The position numbers were made by a program, and so were the translations under genes. From positions 10,889 to 74,888 of the forward strand of contig NZ_PJQW01000014.1 of NCBI RefSeq assembly GCF_004303025.1: a DNA stretch of 64,000 bases. The letters are read 5' to 3'. Positions 54,044 to 60,578 of this stretch are shown piece after piece (within the stretch, counting starts at the first letter, position 1; each line of letters starts with the position of its first letter). The DNA is from Flavobacterium sp. J27 (lineage in GTDB: Bacteria > Bacteroidota > Bacteroidia > Flavobacteriales > Flavobacteriaceae). The notes beneath the pieces are model-generated. The model was given only the letters and a program-made list of their open reading frames with translations. It was not told the origin of the DNA and did not search any database.

Positions 54044-54186
54044 GAAGCAATTCCTGCAGTCCATTGTATCTTTTCTATAGGTTATTACAATTTCTAATAA
54101 AAAAATGAGCTTCCTCTGGTCGCTTTTTTTTATAACAAATTATACCATAACCAACTAGAAAAGGATGTCATTGCCTTCAGGGCTAC
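54044..54186 (+). repeat. Dispersed intergenic repeat, copy E
   Basis: Starts GAAGCAATTCCTGCAGTCC, holds the inner AGCTTCCTCTGGTCGCTTTTT, and ends AAAAGGATGTCATTGCCTTC, AGGGCTA. It is the best-preserved copy in the window and fills the gap between the acyl-CoA dehydrogenase and rpsU. Confidence 0.75.
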
Positions 54187-54216
54187 TCAAATAGATTTAA
54201 ATATTTAAAAAAAGTA

Positions 54217-54246
54217 TTTGATATTAAAAATAAATTTTTACTTTTG
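54217..54246 (+). promoter_or_regulatory. Promoter of rpsU
   Basis: -33 TTTG (54217-54220) and -7 TACTTTTG (54239-54246) with 18 nt between. The transcript would start just before the strong Shine-Dalgarno and about 25 nt before the ATG. Confidence 0.75.
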
Positions 54247-54256
54247 CAGTCTAAAT

Positions 54257-54266
54257 GAAAGGGGGT
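54257..54266 (+). promoter_or_regulatory. Exceptional extended Shine-Dalgarno of rpsU
   Basis: GAAAGGGGGT can pair over 10 consecutive bases (one G-U) with the anti-SD ACCUCCUUUC of 16S rRNA, 9 nt before the ATG. Other genes in this window lack such a signal. In Bacteroidetes the anti-SD is sequestered with help from bS21, so a strong SD on the bS21 gene itself suggests autoregulation: ribosomes lacking bS21 would use it best. Confidence 0.75.
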
Positions 54267-54275
54267 GCCTAAATT

Positions 54276-54470
54276 ATGTTAATTATACCAATTAAAGACG
54301 GAGAAAATATCGATAAAGCGTTAAAACGTTATAAAAGAAAATTTGATAAAACTGGAACAGTTCGTCAGTTAAGAGCTAGACAAGCTTTTCACAAACCGTC
54401 AATCGTTAAAAGAGCTCAAGTTCAAAAAGCAGCTTATATTCAAAGATTAAAAGATTCATTAGAGTCTTAA
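54276..54470 (+). CDS. rpsU: 30S ribosomal protein bS21
   Basis: 64 residues; MLIIPIKDGENIDKALKRYK and KFDKTGTVRQLRARQAF are the bS21 signature, and the C-terminal tail is basic. In this phylum bS21, with bS6 and bS18, helps hold the 3' end of 16S rRNA and block Shine-Dalgarno pairing. The start is set by the SD at 54257-54266. A hairpin terminator follows the stop. Confidence 0.96.
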   Translation: MLIIPIKDGENIDKALKRYKRKFDKTGTVRQLRARQAFHKPSIVKRAQVQKAAYIQRLKDSLES

Positions 54471-54490
54471 TATTTTGAATTCAAAATATA

Positions 54491-54537
54491 AAACCGTTAG
54501 ATAATAAAGTGTAACTTTGTTTCTAACGGTTTTTTTT
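54491..54537 (+). terminator. Terminator of rpsU with an embedded -7 box
   Basis: A 10-bp stem (54491-54500 with 54523-54532) encloses a 22-nt loop and is followed by a T-run running to the next ATG. The loop contains TAACTTTG (54512-54519), an exact TAnnTTTG match that would drive the recombinase gene. Confidence 0.78.
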
Positions 54538-55434
54538 ATGACTACAAATTTGCAAGCATATCAGGATTATTTACTGAAAGAGAAAAAATATTCAATTCTT
54601 ACGGTTAATGCTTATTTTGCGGATATTTTGTCTTTTCAACAGTTTTTAAAAGATCAGCATGATAGCGTGTCTTTAGAAAGTGTTGTATATTCCTTAATAA
54701 GAAGTTGGATTGTTTATTTGGTTGAAAATGATATTTCAAATCAATCAATCAATAGAAAGATGGCTTCCCTAAAGTCTTTTTACAAGTTTTTGCTTAAAAT
54801 AAAAGTTATTCAAGTAAATCCATTGTTGAAACATAAGTCTTTAAAGACACCAAAGAAAGTACAAATTCCATTTTCTGAGAAAGAAATTGAAAATGTTTTT
54901 GAGATGCATCAATTTGTTAAGGATTTTGAAGGGTTGCGAAATCAATTAATTATAGAGTTGTTTTACGCAACAGGTATTAGAAGGGCTGAATTGATAAATT
55001 TAAAGGTTTCTAATATTGATTTTTCAAATAAAACGTTAAAAGTTTTAGGGAAAAGAAATAAAGAAAGAATTATTCCTTTATTGGCTTGTACCAATGATTT
55101 ACTTAAAGAGTATTTGGGTTTACGTTTGGAAAAATTAGGAGGGCAAAATTCAGATGTGTTAATTTTGTCAAAAGCAGCAAATAAAATTAGTGAATCATTT
55201 GTCTATCGTTTAATTAATGATTACTTTAGTAGTGTGTCTCTTAAAGTAAAAAAGAGTCCTCACGTTCTTAGGCATTCATTTGCAACTCATTTGCTAAATA
55301 ATGGAGCCGATTTAAATTCAGTAAAAGAATTATTAGGTCATGCTAGTTTGTCATCTACACAGATTTATACTCATAGTAGCCTCGCAGAGTTAAAGAATGT
55401 GTATCAAAATGCGCATCCTAGAAACCAAAAATAA
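54538..55434 (+). CDS. Tyrosine recombinase XerC/XerD family
   Basis: 298 residues from ATG 54538 (MTTNLQAYQDYLL); the frame opens 7 codons earlier inside the terminator. N-terminal SAM-like core-binding domain at 1-90 (LTVNAYFADILSFQQF, SINRKMASLKSFYKF), catalytic domain at about 105-298 with the R-K-H-R-H-Y set: R in GIRRAELINL, K in LGKRNKERIIPL, HxxR in HVLRHSFATHLLNNG, H in LLGHASLSSTQIYTH (Y nucleophile in the same stretch). Likely a chromosome-dimer-resolution recombinase at dif. XerC and XerD cannot be separated by eye. Confidence 0.92.
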   Translation: MTTNLQAYQDYLLKEKKYSILTVNAYFADILSFQQFLKDQHDSVSLESVVYSLIRSWIVYLVENDISNQSINRKMASLKSFYKFLLKIKVIQVNPLLKHKSLKTPKKVQIPFSEKEIENVFEMHQFVKDFEGLRNQLIIELFYATGIRRAELINLKVSNIDFSNKTLKVLGKRNKERIIPLLACTNDLLKEYLGLRLEKLGGQNSDVLILSKAANKISESFVYRLINDYFSSVSLKVKKSPHVLRHSFATHLLNNGADLNSVKELLGHASLSSTQIYTHSSLAELKNVYQNAHPRNQK

Positions 55435-55467
55435 TTCGCTTGTCTAACCTAAGTAATTTTAAAAAGT

Positions 55468-55770
55468 ATGAAAGTAAATGTTCAGGCAGTTAACTTTAAT
55501 GTTGATAAAAAATTAATCAACTTTATTCAAGAGCGATTAGATAAATTGGAAAAGTATTTCGACAAAGTGATTTCTTCAGAAGTATTTTTAAAACTTGAGA
55601 ATACGAGTGATAAGGAAAATAAAACAGTAGAAATTAAAATTCATGTTCCTGGAGATGAATTTATGGTTAAAAAAACGTGTAAAACCTTTGAAGAGGCGGT
55701 AGATCTTTCCGAAGAATCATTAGAAAGAATTTTGGTAAAGTATAAGGAAAAAATAAGAGCACATGTTTAA
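55468..55770 (+). CDS. hpf: Ribosome hibernation-promoting factor (short form)
   Basis: 100 residues. MKVNVQAVNFNVDKKLINFIQERLDKLEKYF and the final EESLERILVKYKEKIRAH form the beta-alpha-beta-beta-beta-alpha fold of HPF/RaiA. It binds the 30S decoding centre in stationary phase. The length fits the short form without a dimerisation domain. It lies 33 bp after the recombinase gene and is followed by a hairpin that also starts the tRNA transcript region. Confidence 0.92.
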   Translation: MKVNVQAVNFNVDKKLINFIQERLDKLEKYFDKVISSEVFLKLENTSDKENKTVEIKIHVPGDEFMVKKTCKTFEEAVDLSEESLERILVKYKEKIRAHV

Positions 55771-55793
55771 AGAAAAAAAAAGATAAAAAAAGT

Positions 55794-55823
55794 TTTGAAT
55801 AAAAAATAAATTATATACATTTG
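55794..55823 (+). promoter_or_regulatory. Promoter of the tRNA-tuf operon
   Basis: -33 TTTG (55794-55797) and -7 TACATTTG (55816-55823), 18 nt apart. A full consensus, as expected for a highly expressed operon. Confidence 0.75.
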
Positions 55824-55824
55824 C

Positions 55825-55851
55825 AGTCCGTTAGAAATAGCGGGCTTTTTT
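55825..55851 (+). terminator. Hairpin with U-run between hpf and the tRNA cluster
   Basis: A 9-bp stem (55825-55833 with 55838-55846), GAAA tetraloop and a T-run. It immediately follows the -7 box. It probably terminates hpf transcripts; the operon transcript would start within or next to the stem and escape it. Confidence 0.7.
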
Positions 55852-55860
55852 ATTGTAGTT

Positions 55861-55934
55861 GCCGGTGTAGCTCAGCTGGCTAGAGCAGCTGATTTGTAAT
55901 CAGCAGGTCGTGGGTTCGAGTCCCTCCATCGGCT
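55861..55934 (+). tRNA. tRNA-Thr (TGT anticodon)
   Basis: A full cloverleaf: acceptor GCCGGTG with CATCGGC, anticodon stem CTGAT-ATCAG around TTTGTAA (anticodon TGT), T-loop GGGTTCGAGTCC. No encoded CCA. First in the cluster. Confidence 0.95.
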
Positions 55935-55968
55935 CGAAAAAGATAAGTAACTGATAATAAAAAAGATA

Positions 55969-56049
55969 GGGGAGATACTCAAGCGGCCAACGAGGGCAGA
56001 CTGTAAATCTGCTGGGAAACCTTCGCAGGTTCGAATCCTGCTCTCCCCA
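55969..56049 (+). tRNA. tRNA-Tyr (GTA anticodon)
   Basis: 81 nt with a long variable arm, as expected for tRNA-Tyr; acceptor GGGGAGA with TCTCCCC, anticodon loop CTGTAAA (GTA). 34 nt after tRNA-Thr. Confidence 0.95.
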
Positions 56050-56077
56050 CTAACATTCCTGTTGATGACAGATGTAA

Positions 56078-56149
56078 GCCGGTGTAGCTCAGGGGTAGAG
56101 TGCTTCCTTGGTAAGGAAGAGGTCACGGGTTCAAATCCCGTCATTGGCT
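56078..56149 (+). tRNA. tRNA-Thr (GGT anticodon)
   Basis: 72 nt; acceptor GCCGGTG with CATTGGC, anticodon stem CTTCC-GGAAG around TTGGTAA (anticodon GGT). 28 nt after tRNA-Tyr; a tRNA-Gly, present at this place in the E. coli thrU-tyrU-glyT-thrT-tufB operon, is missing. Confidence 0.95.
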
Positions 56150-56206
56150 CTGGAAATGTTATAATTTTTGAACACTAATATATAACTAAGATTAAATTAT
56201 TAAATC

Positions 56207-57394
56207 ATGGCAAAAGGAAATTTTGATCGTTCCAAACCACACTTAAACATTGGTACTATTGGACACGTAGATCACGGTAAGACAACTTTAACTGCTGCAA
56301 TAACTAAAGTGTTATCAGATGCTGGTTATTCTGAAGCAAAATCGTTTGATCAAATTGATAATGCACCAGAAGAAAAAGAAAGAGGTATTACAATTAATAC
56401 TTCTCACGTAGAATATGCTACAGCAAACCGTCACTATGCTCACGTTGACTGTCCAGGTCACGCGGATTACGTTAAGAACATGGTTACTGGAGCTGCGCAA
56501 ATGGATGGAGCTATCTTGGTGGTTGCTGCTACTGATGGTCCTATGCCACAAACTCGTGAGCACATCCTTTTAGGTCGCCAAGTAGGTGTTCCAAGAATGG
56601 TTGTTTTCATGAACAAAGTTGATATGGTTGATGATGCTGAGTTATTAGAGCTTGTTGAAATGGAGATTAGAGATTTATTGTCTTTCTATCAGTATGATGG
56701 GGATAATGGTCCAGTTATCCAAGGTTCAGCTTTAGGAGCATTAAACGGAGAGCAAAAATGGGTTGATACAGTATTGGCTTTAATGGAAGCTGTTGATAAC
56801 TGGATTGAATTACCAGCTCGTGATGTTGATAAGCCATTCTTGATGCCAGTTGAAGATGTATTTACAATTACAGGTCGTGGAACTGTTGCTACAGGTCGTA
56901 TCGAAACTGGTATTGCTAATACAGGAGATCCAGTTGAGATCGTTGGTATGGGTGCTGAGAAATTAACATCAACTATTACAGGTATTGAGATGTTTCGTCA
57001 GATCCTTGATAGAGGTGAGGCTGGAGATAACGCGGGTATCTTGTTGAGAGGTATTGCTAAAGAAGATATTAAAAGAGGAATGGTTATTGTTAAACCGGGA
57101 TCTGTTAAGCCACATGCTCATTTCAAAGCAGAGGTGTATATCTTGAAAAAAGAAGAGGGTGGACGTCATACTCCATTCCATAATAACTACCGTCCTCAGT
57201 TTTATGTACGTACAACTGATGTTACAGGTACTATTACTTTGCCAGCTGGTGTAGAGATGGTTATGCCAGGTGATAACTTAACTATTGAAGTTAAATTATT
57301 AAGCGCTATTGCATTATCTGTTGGATTACGTTTCGCGGTTCGTGAAGGTGGTAGAACAGTTGGTGCTGGTCAGGTAACTGAAATCTTAGACTAA
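56207..57394 (+). CDS. tuf: Elongation factor Tu
   Basis: 395 residues. G1 GHVDHGKTTL, G3 DCPGHADY, G4 NKVDMVDD and the downstream domain 2 and 3 landmarks (FTITGRGTVATGRIE, REGGRTVGAGQVTEIL) are intact. Delivers aminoacyl-tRNA to the ribosome. It lies between the Thr-Tyr-Thr tRNA cluster and tRNA-Trp, the ancestral tufB arrangement. Codon use is strongly biased toward GGT, GCT and GTT, as for highly expressed genes. Confidence 0.98.
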   Translation: MAKGNFDRSKPHLNIGTIGHVDHGKTTLTAAITKVLSDAGYSEAKSFDQIDNAPEEKERGITINTSHVEYATANRHYAHVDCPGHADYVKNMVTGAAQMDGAILVVAATDGPMPQTREHILLGRQVGVPRMVVFMNKVDMVDDAELLELVEMEIRDLLSFYQYDGDNGPVIQGSALGALNGEQKWVDTVLALMEAVDNWIELPARDVDKPFLMPVEDVFTITGRGTVATGRIETGIANTGDPVEIVGMGAEKLTSTITGIEMFRQILDRGEAGDNAGILLRGIAKEDIKRGMVIVKPGSVKPHAHFKAEVYILKKEEGGRHTPFHNNYRPQFYVRTTDVTGTITLPAGVEMVMPGDNLTIEVKLLSAIALSVGLRFAVREGGRTVGAGQVTEILD

Positions 57395-57422
57395 TTAATT
57401 TTAAGTCTATAAATAAATAAAT

Positions 57423-57448
57423 AGCCAGTTGATTGTTTTCAACTGGCT
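57423..57448 (+). other. Hairpin between tuf and tRNA-Trp
   Basis: A 10-bp perfect stem (57423-57432 with 57439-57448) around TTGTTT, followed by TATAATAA rather than a T-run. It could be an RNA processing signal or a weak attenuator. Confidence 0.6.
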
Positions 57449-57456
57449 TATAATAA

Positions 57457-57528
57457 ACGGGCGTAGTACAAGGGCTAGTATAGTGGTCTCCAAAACCATT
57501 GATGGGGGTTCGAATCCCTCCGCCCGTG
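57457..57528 (+). tRNA. tRNA-Trp (CCA anticodon)
   Basis: 72 nt; acceptor ACGGGCG with CGCCCGT, anticodon loop CTCCAAA (CCA), T-loop GGGTTCGAATCCC. Sits between tuf and secE as in many bacteria. Confidence 0.94.
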
Positions 57529-57544
57529 CAAATCATATAAAGTA

Positions 57545-57739
57545 ATGGCGAATTTTGTTAATTATATTTCAGAAGCATTTCAAGAATTGAAATCTAACGT
57601 AACTTGGCCAGAATGGGCTGAAGTGCAACGTCTAACAATTATAGTGGCTTTGTTTTCAGTGATTTTTGCCCTTTTGACTTTTGGTGTAGATGAATTATTT
57701 GTTAAGGCTCTTGAAGGCTTTTTTAACTTGCTAAAATAG
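57545..57739 (+). CDS. secE: Preprotein translocase subunit SecE
   Basis: 64 residues, a short one-helix SecE. The N-terminal amphipathic segment (MANFVNYISEAFQELKSNVT) carries the conserved VTWP element, followed by a single transmembrane helix (about 30-58). Forms the SecYEG channel. 4 bp before nusG. Confidence 0.93.
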   Translation: MANFVNYISEAFQELKSNVTWPEWAEVQRLTIIVALFSVIFALLTFGVDELFVKALEGFFNLLK

Positions 57740-57743
57740 TATC

Positions 57744-58295
57744 ATGGCAGATAATAATGTTAAAAAGTGGTATGTTGTAAGAGCGGTAAGTGGTCAAGAA
57801 AATAAAGTTAAAGCTTATATTGAATCTGAAACACTAAGATTAGGAATGTCTGATTATGTTTCTCAGGTTTTGGTTCCTACTGAAAAAGTGGTTCAAATTA
57901 GAGATGGAAAAAAAACAGCTAAGGAAAAAGTATATTTTCCTGGCTATATTATGGTTGAGGCTAATCTTACAGGAGAAGTTCCTCATATTATTAAATCTAT
58001 ACCAGGTGTTATTGGTTTTTTAGGGGAGACTAAAGGAGGGGAGCCAGTTCCTTTAAGAATGTCAGAAGTGAATAGAATGTTAGGTAAGGTTGACGAATTA
58101 TCTGTTAAAGTTGATAATATAGCGATTCCATTTTCTGTTGGAGAGACCGTAAAGGTGATAGATGGGCCTTTTAATGGTTTTAATGGTTCTATTGAAAAGG
58201 TTAACGAAGAGAAACGTAAGCTTGAAGTAATGGTGAAGATTTTTGGAAGAAAAACACCATTAGAATTAAGTTTTATGCAAGTTGAGAAAATATAA
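57744..58295 (+). CDS. nusG: Transcription termination/antitermination factor NusG
   Basis: 183 residues: NGN domain at about 8-110 (KKWYVVRAVSGQENKVKAYI, PGYIMVEANLTGEVPHII) and a C-terminal KOW domain at about 128-183 (GETVKVIDGPFNGFNGSIEKV). Binds RNA polymerase and couples to the ribosome. Sits in the standard secE-nusG-rplK order. Confidence 0.97.
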   Translation: MADNNVKKWYVVRAVSGQENKVKAYIESETLRLGMSDYVSQVLVPTEKVVQIRDGKKTAKEKVYFPGYIMVEANLTGEVPHIIKSIPGVIGFLGETKGGEPVPLRMSEVNRMLGKVDELSVKVDNIAIPFSVGETVKVIDGPFNGFNGSIEKVNEEKRKLEVMVKIFGRKTPLELSFMQVEKI

Positions 58296-58313
58296 TAAGT
58301 TACATATATAAAT

Positions 58314-58343
58314 CACATCAATCGCTTCCAATTGATAGATGTG
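58314..58343 (+). promoter_or_regulatory. Hairpin in the rplK leader
   Basis: CACATC (58314-58319) pairs with GATGTG (58338-58343), enclosing a 18-nt loop with a further short AAT/ATT pairing, 16 nt before the rplK ATG. Position suits an L1 autogenous control site, but I cannot show the L1 target fold. Confidence 0.35.
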
Positions 58344-58359
58344 CTAAATTTTTTTAAAA

Positions 58360-58797
58360 ATGGCAAAAGAAGTTAGTAAAGTAGTTAAACTACAAGTTAA
58401 GGGAGGTGCTGCGAATCCATCGCCACCGGTTGGACCTGCTTTGGGGGCTGCTGGGGTTAACATCATGGAGTTCTGTAAGCAATTTAATGCTAGAACTCAA
58501 GATAAACCTGGCAAAGTTTTACCAGTACAAATTACTGTGTATAAAGACAAGTCTTTTGACTTTGTTGTTAAAACGCCACCTGCTGCAATTCAAATTTTAG
58601 AAGCAGCAAAAGTTAAGTCAGGTTCAGGAGAACCAAATCGTAAAAAAGTAGCAAGTGTTACTTGGGATCAAATCAAAGCTATTGCTGAAGACAAGATGCC
58701 AGATTTAAATGCTTTTACAATCGAAAAAGCGATGAGTATGGTTGCTGGAACAGCTAGATCTATGGGTATAACAGTTTCAGGAGACGCTCCTTTTTAA
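58360..58797 (+). CDS. rplK: 50S ribosomal protein uL11
   Basis: 145 residues. The N-terminal VVKLQVKGGAANPSPPVGPA is diagnostic, and the RNA-binding C-terminal domain (residues about 75-145) holds KVKSGSGEPNRKKVASVTWDQ-type residues. Part of the GTPase-associated centre. It starts 64 bp after nusG and 19 bp before rplA. Confidence 0.97.
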   Translation: MAKEVSKVVKLQVKGGAANPSPPVGPALGAAGVNIMEFCKQFNARTQDKPGKVLPVQITVYKDKSFDFVVKTPPAAIQILEAAKVKSGSGEPNRKKVASVTWDQIKAIAEDKMPDLNAFTIEKAMSMVAGTARSMGITVSGDAPF

Positions 58798-58816
58798 TCG
58801 TTAAAAGAGAATTAAC

Positions 58817-59506
58817 ATGGCAAAATTGACAAAAAAACAAAAAGAGGCTGCTTCAAAAATTGAAAAGAATAAACAATATACTTTAAAAGATGCTGCTGCA
58901 TTAATTAAAGTTGTTTCTTCTGCAAAATTTGATGAGTCTGTAGATATTGCAGTTCGTTTAGGTGTAGACCCAAGAAAAGCGAACCAAATGGTAAGAGGAG
59001 TAGTAACATTACCTCACGGAACAGGTAAAGATGTTCGTGTGTTAGCTTTAGTTACTCCAGATAAAGAAGAAGAAGCTAAAGCAGCTGGTGCAGACCATGT
59101 TGGATTAGATGACTATCTTCAAAAAATTAAAGATGGTTGGACAGATGTTGATGTAATTATTACAATGCCTGCTGTTATGGGTAAATTAGGACCTTTAGGA
59201 CGTATTTTAGGGCCAAGAGGTTTAATGCCAAACCCTAAAACAGGTACAGTAACTATGGATGTTGCTAAAGCTGTTCAAGAAGTAAAGTCTGGTAAAATTG
59301 ACTTTAAAGTTGATAAAACTGGTATTGTGCATGCAGGTATTGGTAAAGTATCTTTTGATGCTGATAAAATCTATGACAATGCACACGAAATTATTCAAAC
59401 ATTAATTAAATTAAAACCAACTGCAGCTAAAGGTACTTATATTAAGTCTATTCACTTATCAAGTACAATGAGTCCTGCTATTGCTTTAGATCCTAAGGCA
59501 GTATAA
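58817..59506 (+). CDS. rplA: 50S ribosomal protein uL1
   Basis: 229 residues with the L1 signatures: RLGVDPRKANQMVRGVVTLP, MPAVMGKLGPLGRILGPRGL and MPNPKTGTVT. Forms the L1 stalk and, in most bacteria, represses its own operon. Follows rplK by 19 bp. Confidence 0.97.
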   Translation: MAKLTKKQKEAASKIEKNKQYTLKDAAALIKVVSSAKFDESVDIAVRLGVDPRKANQMVRGVVTLPHGTGKDVRVLALVTPDKEEEAKAAGADHVGLDDYLQKIKDGWTDVDVIITMPAVMGKLGPLGRILGPRGLMPNPKTGTVTMDVAKAVQEVKSGKIDFKVDKTGIVHAGIGKVSFDADKIYDNAHEIIQTLIKLKPTAAKGTYIKSIHLSSTMSPAIALDPKAV

Positions 59507-59529
59507 TTTGGTAGTTAAAAATTTTTAAT

Positions 59530-60027
59530 ATGACTAGAGAAGAAAAATCAATCGCTATTGAAGATTTAACTGCAAAGTTAGCGGGAGTAAATGTTATCTA
59601 TTTAGCAGATACTTCGGGACTAGATGCAGATTCTACTTCAAACTTAAGAAGAGCTTGTTTTAAAGCAGGAATCAAATTAGAGGTAGTTAAAAATACTTTG
59701 CTTGAAAAAGCAATGGAAGCTTCTGATACTGATTTTGGTGATTTACCATCAGTTTTAAAAGGAAATACTTCTGTAATGATTTCTGATGTTGCTAATGCTC
59801 CTGCGAAAATCATCAAAGAATTCCGTAAAAAGGGAAGTAAGCCAATTTTAAAAGGTGCTTACATTACTGAGGATGTTTATATCGGTGATGAAAACTTAGA
59901 TAAATTAGCTTCAATCAAATCTAGAGCTGAAGTTATTGGTGAAATCATTGGATTATTACAATCACCAGCTCAAAGAGTTATTGCTGCACTTCAAAATCAA
60001 GAAGGTAAAGAAGACGCGGCTGAATAA
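59530..60027 (+). CDS. rplJ: 50S ribosomal protein uL10
   Basis: 165 residues. MTREEKSIAIEDLTAKLAGV and KLEVVKNTLLEKAM are the rRNA-binding N terminus; the C-terminal helix that holds bL12 dimers follows (IGEIIGLLQSPAQRVIAALQ). Forms the stalk base with L12. The leader to rplA is only 23 bp, so no long L10 leader is present. Confidence 0.96.
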   Translation: MTREEKSIAIEDLTAKLAGVNVIYLADTSGLDADSTSNLRRACFKAGIKLEVVKNTLLEKAMEASDTDFGDLPSVLKGNTSVMISDVANAPAKIIKEFRKKGSKPILKGAYITEDVYIGDENLDKLASIKSRAEVIGEIIGLLQSPAQRVIAALQNQEGKEDAAE

Positions 60028-60084
60028 TAATGAACGCACATTAATAAATTATAATTTTTACAAAACATTTTAAAAGATAGAAAA

Positions 60085-60456
60085 ATGGCAGATTTGAAAC
60101 AATTCGCAGAACAATTAGTTAACTTAACTGTTAAAGAAGTTAATGAATTAGCAACAATATTAAAAGATGAGTATGGTATCGAGCCAGCTGCTGCTGCAGT
60201 TGTAGTTTCTGGAGGTGGAGACGGTGCTGGTGCTGCTGCTGAACAAACTGAGTTTACAGTTGTATTAAAAGATGCAGGTGCTTCTAAATTAGCAGTTGTA
60301 AAAGCAGTTAAAGAATTAACTGGTTTAGGTCTTAAAGAAGCTAAAGATATGGTAGACGGTGCTCCTGCAAACGTTAAAGAAGGAGTTTCTAAAGATGAGG
60401 CTGAAGGTCTTAAGAAAGCTTTAGAAGAAGCTGGTGCTGTAGTTGAGCTTAAATAA
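60085..60456 (+). CDS. rplL: 50S ribosomal protein bL12
   Basis: 123 residues. An N-terminal dimerisation region (ADLKQFAEQLVNLTVKEVNEL), an Ala/Gly-rich hinge near 40-55 and the conserved C-terminal domain (FTVVLKDAGASKLAVVKAVK, GLGLKEAKDMVDGAP). Recruits translation GTPases. Lies 57 bp after rplJ. Confidence 0.97.
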   Translation: MADLKQFAEQLVNLTVKEVNELATILKDEYGIEPAAAAVVVSGGGDGAGAAAEQTEFTVVLKDAGASKLAVVKAVKELTGLGLKEAKDMVDGAPANVKEGVSKDEAEGLKKALEEAGAVVELK

Positions 60457-60478
60457 GCTAAATTTAGTTTACAAAGCA

Positions 60479-60516
60479 GGTTTAGGTCTTGAGATAAGCT
60501 CTCAAAGACCTAAACC
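60479..60516 (+). other. Strong hairpin between rplL and rpoB
   Basis: GGTTTAGGTCTT (60479-60490) pairs with AAGACCTAAACC, and GAGA with TCTC (one bulged A); 16 bp in all, closing at 60516. No T-run follows. This is the place where the E. coli operon has an RNase III processing site and partial attenuator. Confidence 0.7.
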
Positions 60517-60578
60517 ATTTTGCGTATATTATCGTTTTATACGTTTTTAATTTTTTTCTAAATAAAATTTGTCCATTG

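Noticed and set aside
54538..55434. Tyrosine recombinase as an integrase of a mobile element
   Set aside because: Size and motifs fit XerC/D, and the flanks are housekeeping genes (rpsU, hpf, tRNA-tuf) without att-like duplications of the tRNAs.
55872..56144. 90-residue minus-strand open frame
   Set aside because: It is antisense to three tRNA genes; the RDSNPRPADYKSAA-type peptide is a well-known artefact of translating tRNA genes.
57306..57536. 76-residue minus-strand open frame over tRNA-Trp
   Set aside because: Also a tRNA-antisense artefact, partly overlapping the end of tuf.
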